From Dactylosporangium sp. AC04546 (GTDB lineage: Bacteria; Actinomycetota; Actinomycetes; Mycobacteriales; Micromonosporaceae), in contig NZ_JAHYSG010000003.1 in the NCBI RefSeq assembly GCF_022095675.1, positions 62,001 through 126,000 of the forward strand: 64,000 bases of DNA, given 5' to 3'. Of the stretch, positions 8,507 through 17,065 are shown piece by piece; positions within the stretch are counted from its first letter, which is position 1, and every line of letters begins with the position of its first letter. Both the position numbers and the translations under genes were made by a program. Below the pieces are notes generated by a model. The model had not been told where the DNA came from. It did not search any database and was given only the letters and a program-made list of their open reading frames with translations.

Positions 8507-11500
8507 CTACCTCACACGACGACCGAAGCTAAACCATTTTCCATTTCCAGCCAGACCCGGGCCCGGTTTTCCCAGTTGAATATCGTGTTGCACCAAGACA
8601 CCGACAGCACTGCCTTTCCCCGGCGTCCTGTACTGGAGGCCGCCGCTGCTTACCCGAATGAAGGGGTATCGATGCAGCACGTTTGGATCATTGGGATTCC
8701 CGTAGTTGAATTCGATGAACCCCTTATTGCCAATCTGATCGGGCCGACGTCCCGGAGTCCCCCACCTTACCCCTTCCCCCTTTCCAAGTCTCTGCTCGAC
8801 CCAGTCCTCCGGTACCAGTGCACGGACCTCCCCTTCACTTGCGCCATACATAGATTGCGGCTTGGTGAGGCTACGGTAGACGCCTTTAGGCTCACCGGCT
8901 CCGACCGTCCCCAAGAGGACTCGCCCGTCTCCGCTGAGCGGACTGTCCGCGTCACCGTAGAAAGCCCAGGAGAGTTCCGATTCGAACTCGTCGGGACAGA
9001 GGTCGGTCTGATTACAAACCTGCAACCAGATTTTGGTTTCGTTACATATCAGAAGCGCCGAACAGTAGGGCCATCCAGAATACTTTTTGTAGGCGTCCTT
9101 TAATGCTTCACGGTTGGGGTCGCCCTTGTGAACAACCACGTCTTCGCCGATCTTGACGAATTCGTCGTCGCCGTTCTGCACGCCGCCGGTCGAGTCCTGA
9201 TGGTCGCACATCGCCGGGTTTGAACATGGCGGCGCCTTGTGCTCGTCAGGATCGTGGTCGGTCCACATGCCCGTCGGGTCCGCTGACGTCACTGGACTGT
9301 TGCTCGCGTACGTGTAGCCGTTCATCTGTTGTGGGTCTGATCTGTCGGTGATCAGGTCGTCCGAGATGAAGCGGCCCGTGGCGGGATCGTATTCGCGGGC
9401 GCCGAGATGTGTCAGTCCGGTGCCGTCGCGGACGCCGCCGACGAAGCCGTGAGAATCGGGCCAGACAGGGTCCGAGCCGCGGGGGTTGCCGAATGGATCG
9501 CTCTTGCGCCGGGTGGCGGTGAGCGTACTGCTGTCGATGGCCAGTTGGCCGGTTTCGTGATGGTCGGCGATGATCCAGGTGAGCCCAGCGGCGGTGCGGG
9601 TGGACTGGCCGATGTAACGGGTGCAGGTCGTGGTGGACCCGACTTTGCGGAGTTCGAATCCTCCGAGGTAGACGGTGACGCCGGTGGGATCTTTGCTGAC
9701 GAGGCGATTGCCGTCGACATCATAGATGTAGCTGGTAGTGCCGGCACTGTCGGTGACCTTGGTGAGATGGCCTTCGCTGTCCCATTTTAGGTCCTGGCTC
9801 GGTTTGCCGTTGATGCTTCGGGTGGTCATGTTGCCGGCGTTGTCGTACTCGTAGTTGTCGGTGCCGGTGGCGTCGCCGGTGGCTTCGACGCTGCTGAGGG
9901 TGTGCCGCTGCCCGGTCGTCGGGTAGATGTACTGGCGGGTGGTGTTGGTGCCGGCCAGGGTGTAGCGCTCCTCGAGGGTGCGGTTGCCGGTGGCGTCGTA
10001 GACATAGTGCAGCCAGTACGGGTCAGGGCCGCCGACCACACCGGTGGACGGGCCGGATCCGCAGGTGCTGTTTGCCGTGGTCCAAGCGTAGGTGAGCCGG
10101 CTCAACCCGTCGTAGTTGAAGCACTCGCTGGACACGGTGGCGCCTTGGTCGTCGATCTCCCTGATGTACTTGACGTTGCCGGCATTGTTGTAGCCGTAGT
10201 TTTGGGTAAGCCGCTGCACCCAGTCGTTCGGCGTCGACTGATCCTCGGTCTCGACCTTCTTGCTGGTCAACCGTCCGGTCGCCTCGTCGACCGAGGTCGT
10301 CTGCAGGACCCGTTTGGTGCCGTTGCCGTACATCTGCTGGTAGGGCGCACCCCAACCGTAGTAGCTGGTGCCGGCGACATACATGGCGTTCGGGTCGCTG
10401 CCCAACGTGAGTGGGCGGCCGGTGTTGTCGTAGGTGGTGGTGACCGTTTCGGCCGGCAGCCCGCCAGCGGCCGGGTAGCTGATCGTTTTGACGGACCCGT
10501 CGACGTAGTACGTGGTTGACGTCGTGTAGTTGCCGGACGGCAGACCCGGCAGGTTGAGGCTCGACGGAATGACGGTGGTGGTCCCGAGTGGCCGGTAGCC
10601 GTTGTCGTAGCCAGTGACGGTGGTGGTGTACGCGTCGGTGCCGCTGTTGCCGGTCACGTAGCGGGTGGACGAGGCGAGCAGGCCCTTGCCGTTGTTGGCA
10701 ATGTCGTAGGTCCATTTTGCGCGTTGGAAGCCGCTGGTGGTGGTGCCGTCGTAGAGGCCCGTCTTGCGGCCGAGCTCGTCGTAGGCGTACGTGAGGCTGG
10801 CGGTGTTGGCGTCGGTGACCGTCTTCGGCCGGCCGGCGCCGTCATACACGGTGGTGGTCTCGCCCCGGTCCGGATCGGTGGTGGACTCGACCTGGCCAAG
10901 CAGGTTGTAGTCGGTCTTCCAGATGTTGCCGGACTGGTCTTGGACCTGCCTGAGGCGGTCGAGCCGGTCGTAGGTGTAGGTGGTGGCCTGGTAGCTGCCG
11001 GTGGGTACGTCGCCGAGGTACTGGCGCAGCTCGGTCGTCTTGCCCCGGCCGTTGACGTAGGTGGTGGTGGCGGTGCCGCCGTCGGGGGGCGTGACGGTGG
11101 TGAAGTTCCCGTCGTATTCGGTGGTGGTCTGCCACTTCAGTGCGTTGGCGGAGTACAGCGCGTCGGCGGTCTGCCGCCCGAGGGTGTCGTAGGTGTAGCG
11201 GTGCTGGTTCTTGACCGCGGTGTCGACGAAGTTGACGAGCCCGGCGGCCGGTGGAGAATCGACGTTCCAGAACGTGGTCGTCTGGGCGGTGAGCCCGCGC
11301 CCGTCGTACCGGGTGTCGGTGACGATCCGCCCGCCTTTGGCCTGCGGTGCCGGCGCCTGGTTCTGCCGCTGCCGCAGGTTGCCGTCATACAGGTCGTAGC
11401 TGGTGATGGTGATCTCGTTGTCGCTCGGGCCCAGCACGGTCGTGGTGACCACGTTCATGGTCGATGGGCCCGTGTAGAAGCTGTAGGCGTAGTGCAGGTT

Positions 11501-14500
11501 CGCTGTGGTGGTGGTGGCGCGATCATCCAGCCACACGTCGGTGAGCCGGCCCAGCTGGTCGTAACGGGCCCTGGTCTTCTTCCCGTTGGGATCCGTGATC
11601 TGTGTGGTCAGGCCACGCCCCGGGTCGACAGTGGTGGTGGTGCTGTGGCTCAGCGGGTTGGTGATCACGAATTGGGTGACTGGTGCGTCGGAGGCGGGTG
11701 TGTACTGGGTCGTGGTCTTGTGGTCGTTGTCATTCATCGGGTCGCGGGTCCAGACGACCCGGCCGTAGGCGTCGTAGCCGGTGTTGGCGGTGTTCTGCCA
11801 GTGGAAGGTCGCCGGCACGGTGTAGTCGACGCTGTTCAACGCGTCGACCCGGGTGACCAGGCCCTGGCCGACCGGGCCGGTGCCGGTGGTGTTGCCGTCG
11901 TAGTAGGTGAACGTGCCGGCCAGGTACGAGCCGGGCCCGTAGGTGTTGCAGGTGGACTGCAGGGTCCGGCGCTGGTAGTTGACGTGGTAGCGGCCGTTGC
12001 CCGGGTCAACGCTGCGGTCGGCGTAGGTGATTGCGGTGCAGCGGTCGTCGTGATCGTCGGCCTCGTCACCCCAGTCACGGATCAGGGTCGGCAGGGTGTA
12101 GCTGTCGGTCTCGGTGGTGGTCTTCGTCCACCGCCACCCGCCGGTCCCCGGTCCGGTGGTGATGTGGGTGGCGGTGCGGGTCTCGACCTCGGCGAAGTTG
12201 TACGCGACCAGGTTCCCCATGCTGTAGGCCAGGGCCCGCGTCGCGACCGTGCCGTAGCCGTAGGTGTGCAGCGTCAAGGAGTAGACCGACCCACCCGGCC
12301 CGAACGACGTCTCCTCCCGCAGCTTCCCGCGCAGCACACTGAAGTCGGTGGTGGTGCCCTGCGAGTCGTCGATGGTGGATGTCCGGGTGGCGCCGGCGGC
12401 GTTGGCCCGGTCACCGTGCAGGCCGCGGTAGTACAGCGCCGACGACACGGTCTGCGTGCCGCCGACCGGCCCGGTCGTGGTCGTCACATCGGTGTAGCCG
12501 CGCCAGTCCGACCACGACCGCCGCGACAACGGCGACGTCTCCGACGGGTCATGCCCCCACAACACCTTCGTCAACGAATGCGCCACGCTGTAGCCGAAAC
12601 TGGTCAACACCGGCGGCGCGGAACCATCCGCCAGATCCGTCTGCTGCACCGCGGTGACCACATACTTGTGGAACCAACCGAACCCGGCCGTACCACCCTC
12701 CGGCGCCCAATACTGCGGGAAACACCGGAAGATGTTCGCGCTCGCATCGCTCGGGATGCTCGTCGGGCTGCAGTCCGGACCCGCGTAGTACACCGTCAGC
12801 ACACCACCGGTGCCGTTCTCGATCTGGCTGAGCCGGTACCGGCGCAACTGCAACACACCAGCGGCAAGGTTGTAATCGACCCGGTTGTCCAACGCACCAC
12901 CACCGAACGCCATCGCCGGCGCCGTCAGCGGCGTGCCGCCGGTGTACCCGGTGTGCTGCAGGCCTTCCAGCCACAGCGTCGCCTGATCAGCGGTGAACGG
13001 GTTGAGGAAGTCGTGATCGAGGGTCCACTCGTCGACCTTCTGATACGTCGCGGCCGTCGGGTTCGTCAACACCTTCGTCGTCACCCACGCCAGACGCCAC
13101 TGCATGAAGAACGCCGGGCTGGTCTGGTTCGGGCATGACGTCGGGTTCACCCCGCAGAACTGGTCCCACGGCACGTCGATCGAGCAGCTCGGGACGTCGT
13201 TGCACCGTTCCCCGATGCCGAACTCGACCATCATCGGCGCCGGCTTGCCCGCAGCACCTTCCGAACCCGCCCGGGTGCCGTACTCGATCCGGATCGGATA
13301 CACGTTCGCGTCATAGGCCGCGACACCGTTGTTGTTGTTGTGGCCGTACTTCCCCGTCGTCTTCTGGTAGAAGATCGTCTCGCTGTTTCCGCGCGGGTCG
13401 ACGATGTAGTCCAGGTTCCACCGGTAGGCCTGCAGACACGACGACGCGGCATAACTACCCGCGTAGCACGGCTCACCAGGGTTGTTGCCGTACACCGGCA
13501 CGTTCGCCGTGCTGTTCGTCGGCGCCGCCGTCGTCGAGATGGCAGCGCCGCGGCCGAAGAAGTACTGCGTGCCGTCCGGCGACATCACCTGCCAGTACTC
13601 GCCGTCGTTGTCGGCGTTCGCCGCACCCGTGTACTTCTTGAAACTCCACCCCGTGTGGATCGCCGACTTGTACTCCCCCGTGGCGCTGTCCCGCACCAAC
13701 TGACCCGACACGCCATCCATCACGATCGAGATCGGCTCGTTGTTCCCGTTCGCCGACGCCCAGCACAGGTCCCCGGTCGCCGCACCGTCATCACTGCACG
13801 ACTTGTACGACCGTTCGATGTAGCCCAGACTCAGATCCCAGCCGTCCCCGACCCACGACGCCTGCGCGTTCGTCGCCGTCGTCTTGCCGTCCACACCGGC
13901 CGAGCTGTACTGCAACGCCAGATTCGGCGCCGGGCCGCCCAGCGACGGCGGCACCTTCAACGGCACACTGTAGGTGAAATCCCCCGACGAGCCGCCCTGC
14001 GACCACGACCCGGACGGCGACAACGACGTCTTCGACCAGTCACCCGCCTGCGAACCGGTCCCCGACGTCAATGCCAGCACCACGCCAGCGGACTCCGATT
14101 CGGCGGACTCCGATCCGCCATCGGCGAGCGCGCTGCCCGACTCGTCGGTCAGCGTGGGCGGGTCGCCTGGCAGCACGACGCTGTCGAGCGACACCCGCTT
14201 CGCCACCGGGTTGTTCACCGACCCAAGCGGCGTCTGCACCTGGCACTCCGGCAATGCCGGCGTGCTCGTCGCGCATCCAGGCAACGATACGAGGCGCAAC
14301 CGGCCGCCGTAGTCGCCGCCATACCCCGTCGCGAACGCGGCATAGTCCACATCCAGGCCCACCGCCCCGGACGACGCGTCACCGTCCGCCCGGGCAACCA
14401 TCAACACCACACCCTTGACACCCAGATCCGCCGCCACCGACTGGCCCAGCACCGAAACCTGCACCTGCGCCACCCCGGCAGCAGCCGCCTGCGCCGACTG

Positions 14501-14899
14501 CTCCCCCGCAGTCCGCGGCTCGGACACCGGACCACCCGCCCGCACCACCACCGGCAACCCACCCGGCGCGGCCTCAGTCGCCTGCTTCGCCTGAGCCTGC
14601 GCCGACCCGGCCACCGCCACCACCGCCGACCCGACCACCGGCCACACCGGCGCCGGCACCTCACCCATCGCCGCCGTATCAGACTCGACCGCCGGCCGAG
14701 CCCGACCCGGCACACCAGACACCGCAACCGACTGCTCGTCAGGATTCACTACACCCGTCGACGACCCCGGCTCGGCATGCGCCGGCAACACCGCCAGCAC
14801 CGGAACGAGCACCACACCCGCCGACACAGCGGCCAGCCACCGCCAAGCCCGACCGTGCCTGGACCCATGCAGCGAGAACGTGCCCCGACGACCGGCCAT
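8507..14899 (-). CDS. Secreted RHS/YD-repeat polymorphic toxin (2130 aa)
   Basis: The ATG at 14897-14899 follows a strong GGGGAGG site; a GTG at 14926 is less likely. A Sec signal peptide (WRWLAAVSAGVVLVPVLAVL...AHA) is followed by an SpvB/TcaC-like beta-propeller region (...FTYSVPLKVPPSLGGPAPNL, LALQYSSAGVDG) and a long series of YD repeats (about residues 900-1850) that would form the RHS shell encapsulating the toxin. The core closes with the conserved HLGAREYDPATGRFISDD and SPVTSADPTG. About 260 residues of variable tip follow, ending in a candidate catalytic domain (VPEDWVEQRLGKGEGVRW ... NPNDPNVLHRYPFIRVS) that I cannot assign to a nuclease or other class. The immunity gene follows immediately. 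Confidence 0.9.
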   Translation of the reverse strand: MAGRRGTFSLHGSRHGRAWRWLAAVSAGVVLVPVLAVLPAHAEPGSSTGVVNPDEQSVAVSGVPGRARPAVESDTAAMGEVPAPVWPVVGSAVVAVAGSAQAQAKQATEAAPGGLPVVVRAGGPVSEPRTAGEQSAQAAAAGVAQVQVSVLGQSVAADLGVKGVVLMVARADGDASSGAVGLDVDYAAFATGYGGDYGGRLRLVSLPGCATSTPALPECQVQTPLGSVNNPVAKRVSLDSVVLPGDPPTLTDESGSALADGGSESAESESAGVVLALTSGTGSQAGDWSKTSLSPSGSWSQGGSSGDFTYSVPLKVPPSLGGPAPNLALQYSSAGVDGKTTATNAQASWVGDGWDLSLGYIERSYKSCSDDGAATGDLCWASANGNNEPISIVMDGVSGQLVRDSATGEYKSAIHTGWSFKKYTGAANADNDGEYWQVMSPDGTQYFFGRGAAISTTAAPTNSTANVPVYGNNPGEPCYAGSYAASSCLQAYRWNLDYIVDPRGNSETIFYQKTTGKYGHNNNNGVAAYDANVYPIRIEYGTRAGSEGAAGKPAPMMVEFGIGERCNDVPSCSIDVPWDQFCGVNPTSCPNQTSPAFFMQWRLAWVTTKVLTNPTAATYQKVDEWTLDHDFLNPFTADQATLWLEGLQHTGYTGGTPLTAPAMAFGGGALDNRVDYNLAAGVLQLRRYRLSQIENGTGGVLTVYYAGPDCSPTSIPSDASANIFRCFPQYWAPEGGTAGFGWFHKYVVTAVQQTDLADGSAPPVLTSFGYSVAHSLTKVLWGHDPSETSPLSRRSWSDWRGYTDVTTTTGPVGGTQTVSSALYYRGLHGDRANAAGATRTSTIDDSQGTTTDFSVLRGKLREETSFGPGGSVYSLTLHTYGYGTVATRALAYSMGNLVAYNFAEVETRTATHITTGPGTGGWRWTKTTTETDSYTLPTLIRDWGDEADDHDDRCTAITYADRSVDPGNGRYHVNYQRRTLQSTCNTYGPGSYLAGTFTYYDGNTTGTGPVGQGLVTRVDALNSVDYTVPATFHWQNTANTGYDAYGRVVWTRDPMNDNDHKTTTQYTPASDAPVTQFVITNPLSHSTTTTVDPGRGLTTQITDPNGKKTRARYDQLGRLTDVWLDDRATTTTANLHYAYSFYTGPSTMNVVTTTVLGPSDNEITITSYDLYDGNLRQRQNQAPAPQAKGGRIVTDTRYDGRGLTAQTTTFWNVDSPPAAGLVNFVDTAVKNQHRYTYDTLGRQTADALYSANALKWQTTTEYDGNFTTVTPPDGGTATTTYVNGRGKTTELRQYLGDVPTGSYQATTYTYDRLDRLRQVQDQSGNIWKTDYNLLGQVESTTDPDRGETTTVYDGAGRPKTVTDANTASLTYAYDELGRKTGLYDGTTTSGFQRAKWTYDIANNGKGLLASSTRYVTGNSGTDAYTTTVTGYDNGYRPLGTTTVIPSSLNLPGLPSGNYTTSTTYYVDGSVKTISYPAAGGLPAETVTTTYDNTGRPLTLGSDPNAMYVAGTSYYGWGAPYQQMYGNGTKRVLQTTSVDEATGRLTSKKVETEDQSTPNDWVQRLTQNYGYNNAGNVKYIREIDDQGATVSSECFNYDGLSRLTYAWTTANSTCGSGPSTGVVGGPDPYWLHYVYDATGNRTLEERYTLAGTNTTRQYIYPTTGQRHTLSSVEATGDATGTDNYEYDNAGNMTTRSINGKPSQDLKWDSEGHLTKVTDSAGTTSYIYDVDGNRLVSKDPTGVTVYLGGFELRKVGSTTTCTRYIGQSTRTAAGLTWIIADHHETGQLAIDSSTLTATRRKSDPFGNPRGSDPVWPDSHGFVGGVRDGTGLTHLGAREYDPATGRFISDDLITDRSDPQQMNGYTYASNSPVTSADPTGMWTDHDPDEHKAPPCSNPAMCDHQDSTGGVQNGDDEFVKIGEDVVVHKGDPNREALKDAYKKYSGWPYCSALLICNETKIWLQVCNQTDLCPDEFESELSWAFYGDADSPLSGDGRVLLGTVGAGEPKGVYRSLTKPQSMYGASEGEVRALVPEDWVEQRLGKGEGVRWGTPGRRPDQIGNKGFIEFNYGNPNDPNVLHRYPFIRVSSGGLQYRTPGKGSAVGVLVQHDIQLGKPGPGLAGNGKWFSFGRRVR

Positions 14900-16060
14900 G
14901 CGAGCCTCCCCGTGATGATCATGCAAACAGGACGATAGAGATCACCGAGAATCCTGGGAAGAAGCCGAAAGTGATCATTACGGGCCGTTACCAAGATCGC
15001 TCATGCCGACCCCGTCTATCGAGGCCATCGAAGCGAGCGACACGTGAGCAGCATCACATTGATGGACTACGCAGTGTGATTACGGAAATTCGGACAGTTT
15101 GGCCATCGGCTACAGGGGCACCACCCACGATCGGGGCCACCTCGCCGTTGACGGTCCGACGCTCGGCGACCCGCTGATCGACTGGATCAGATCGGCGGCG
15201 CCACTGGCATCCAGGGAGGAACTCCCGCCAGGCTCGATCCGATGAACCGAGGTCCGGGCCTACGGAGCAACAGCACGCAGACTTCTGCATTCAGCGCTTG
15301 CGGCGCGCGCTTGTAGCACAGGTAAGGCCGAGCCTCTCGGCGATAGTCATCCCGGGCGCCGAGAGCCCACAACGGGTTGCGAACTTCCAGGTTCTGTGCA
15401 GCCCCGCGGATGGCTCTGGCAAGCAACGGACCTGCCACAAGGGAGATTGCCGGCCGAGGCAACATGTAGCCCGCTATCGACCGTCCGGCCACCACGATCG
15501 TGCTGCCGCCGCAGACGTCGTCGTTGAGCGTTCCGCGACGCTGACCGGGCCCGCTGACCTGCCTCGTCTACGTGACGGGCTCCTTAACGTCGTTGCCGCC
15601 GCACGCCATGAGCCGCCACCGCCATCGCGAGTGCCACCCGGCCAGCCGCCGCCCCTCTGGCCGTACGATTCCGTCGGCAACGAGCGTCGACCTACGATCG
15701 ACGTCCGCGCGTGATCTGCCTACTTCTGCGGCTACGCAGCCTCGTCGAGCAGCGCCGCGACGCGCAGGCCGTGCTCGACTCCGCGGCCCTCCAACTCGAT
15801 CCAGGTGCGGATGTCCGCCGCGGCGGCAACAACAACACGTTCCGGTACGTGTCGGCCTACCGCTCCGACGACCCGAACGGCTGGGAGCGGCGCAACAACG
15901 TGCCCACCAAGACATTGGATGTCTGCCGTGATCGGCGTGTCGTGATCTGCCGAACTGCGAGTCGATCCACAGTGGATGGACGATCTACGCTATTGTCGAG
16001 TAATCGGGCTGTCGCGTCGACTCTGATCAAGGCCGTGACCTGGGCCTACGACGATCTTAC
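14900..16060. other. Long gene-poor stretch with one short coding-like fragment
   Basis: About 1.16 kb upstream of the RHS gene. The only convincing peptide is on the plus strand at about 15105-15244: THDRGHLAVDGPTLGDPL, then IDWIRSAAPLASREELPPGS, ending at a TGA. It looks like the tail of a broken small gene. A second weak run (GNNNTFRYVSAYRSDDPN) lies near 15830. The promoter of the RHS gene should lie within about 150 bases of 14899, but I see no clear -35/-10 pair. The stretch abuts a tRNA fragment, consistent with element-junction DNA. Confidence 0.45.
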
Positions 16061-16103
16061 CTACGGATCAGAAGGTTAGGGGTTCGAGTCCCTTCGGGCG
16101 CGC
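16061..16103 (+). tRNA. 3' half of tRNA-Arg(ACG): probable attachment-site remnant
   Basis: The sequence runs from the anticodon loop CTACGGA (anticodon ACG) through the anticodon-stem 3' side TCAGA, the variable loop and T arm (AGGGG, TTCGAGT, CCCTT) to the acceptor 3' strand CGGGCGC. The 5' half (acceptor 5' strand, D arm, anticodon stem 5' side) is absent upstream. Starting exactly at the anticodon loop is the classic footprint of integration into a tRNA gene by a tyrosine-recombinase element. The native-looking terminator directly downstream suggests this is the chromosome-side junction, with the element to the left. Confidence 0.75.
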
Positions 16104-16110
16104 AACATCA

Positions 16111-16150
16111 AGAGGCGGTTGAGCTGCGGAAACGCAGATCAACCGCCTCT
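16111..16150 (+). terminator. Strong intrinsic-type terminator after the tRNA fragment
   Basis: A perfect 12-bp stem (AGAGGCGGTTGA pairing with TCAACCGCCTCT), then a single G.A mismatch, then a 5-bp inner stem CTGCG/CGCAG closed by a GAAA tetraloop, followed by CTTGTTT. This is the shape of a tRNA transcript terminator and supports the idea that the natural tRNA-Arg 3' flank is preserved here. Confidence 0.8.
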
Positions 16151-16448
16151 CTTGTTTCGTCCACAGTGGACCTGTTGTGTTCCGAAAGGGATCCGCTGTT
16201 TGGCAACGGTCCGGGTCGGCGCGTGCTGGCGGGGATCCGTCCGTGCTAGCTGGTCCGGATCTTGCGAAGGTTGCCGGGCGGGTGCACCGGTACCGGCGGG
16301 GTGGTCGCCGCGCCTGATTCTGGCTGGCGCCGGGTATGCCGCCGCCGGGACGGCCGGCGACGGCGCGGCCCCTCGATCGAGCCTGCAGCCAGCCGGATGG
16401 CATCCCGACAGCTTCGGCCCTGTCGGAGGGGCGCGACCCGCTGCCAAC

Positions 16449-16666
16449 TGCCCAGCCGCGGCCTCGCCGCGGGCCTCCCGGTCCTGCTTCACCCAGTTGG
16501 CCAGGGTGCCGCTGTTGATCCCCAGGTCACGCGCAACCTGCGCGATCGACTTCCCCGTCTCACGCACGATCCGGACCGCACCCGCACGGAACTCCGGATC
16601 GAACCGACGTCTCGTCTCCGCCATGAACCCTATCCCTCAAGTCCTGGCCTCCACGTTACGAGGGGA
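16449..16666 (-). mobile_element. Relic of an IS3-family element (5' end of orfA plus right terminal repeat)
   Basis: The minus strand from 16624 encodes the first 60 or so residues of the same orfA found at 19955 ([20 protein letters not shown], with one substitution in that segment, then [20 protein letters not shown]), and the sequence then diverges. It ends at the same terminal sequence (CCTCCACGTTACGAGGGG) as the full-length copy. Nucleotide identity over the shared part is high (by eye above 90 percent). It shows that the IS family was here more than once. It ends about 10 bases before the first possible ATG of the membrane-protein gene, so it has replaced that gene's natural upstream region. 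Confidence 0.75.
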
Positions 16667-16726
16667 AACCTCAGAATGCGCCGTTCTGGTGATGGCGTGA
16701 TTGCTGTGGTGCGCGACGATGGTCGC

Positions 16727-17065
16727 ATGCTCCGATGGCGCAAGGTCGTAGTCGGTGGTGGCATTTTGGTCTTCTTGGCCGCTTTGGGGGGACTCGCAAT
16801 CTTTCTGCTCGGGCTGGGCTCAGAGCGTGCGGATCGATGGGCGAGCGTCGGGAGTCTGCTGGTCGGCGTAGTGGGCCTGGGACTGTCGGCAGTGGGGGTG
16901 TGGGCGGCGGTTCGGCCGCCGTCAGCCGCTGCGATAGGTCGTCGTAGTACGACGCATTGGTTGCGGGGTGCTCGGATCGCGCCGTCAGGTGATGTCAACA
17001 TTGCCGAGACGATGCACATTGACCGGAGGGGTGAAGGACGCGGCGGGCTGGATGGCCTGCGGTGA
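16727..17065 (+). CDS. Small two-helix membrane protein with a C-terminal GDVNIAE motif (putative effector partner)
   Basis: 112 residues from ATG 16727; an ATG at 16676 would add 17 residues. There are two transmembrane helices, at about 7-30 (VVVGGGILVFLAALGGLAIF) and 39-61 (WASVGSLLVGVVGLGLSAVG), then a linker and the motif HWLRGARIAPSGDVNIAE (77-94). The next gene, a STAND/NLR-like NTPase, begins with nearly the same motif, and the two genes overlap by 4 bases (GTGA), so they are translationally coupled. In known NLR-effector pairs a shared short motif transmits the signal by templated assembly. By analogy this protein would be the membrane-perturbing output. That function is inferred; the helices, motif and coupling are seen. 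Confidence 0.6.
   Translation: MLRWRKVVVGGGILVFLAALGGLAIFLLGLGSERADRWASVGSLLVGVVGLGLSAVGVWAAVRPPSAAAIGRRSTTHWLRGARIAPSGDVNIAETMHIDRRGEGRGGLDGLR

Noticed and set aside
10724..13138. 804-codon plus-strand frame opposite the RHS toxin
   Set aside because: Antisense shadow of YD repeats; Gly/Val-rich composition, no domain, and the minus frame has a signal peptide and clear RHS motifs.
15298..15714. 138-codon plus-strand frame in the gap before the tRNA fragment
   Set aside because: Pro/Arg-rich, with equally long frames on the other strand; no domain or start signal.
16061..16103. Functional tRNA gene
   Set aside because: Only the 3' half from the anticodon loop onward is present; no acceptor 5' strand or D arm upstream.
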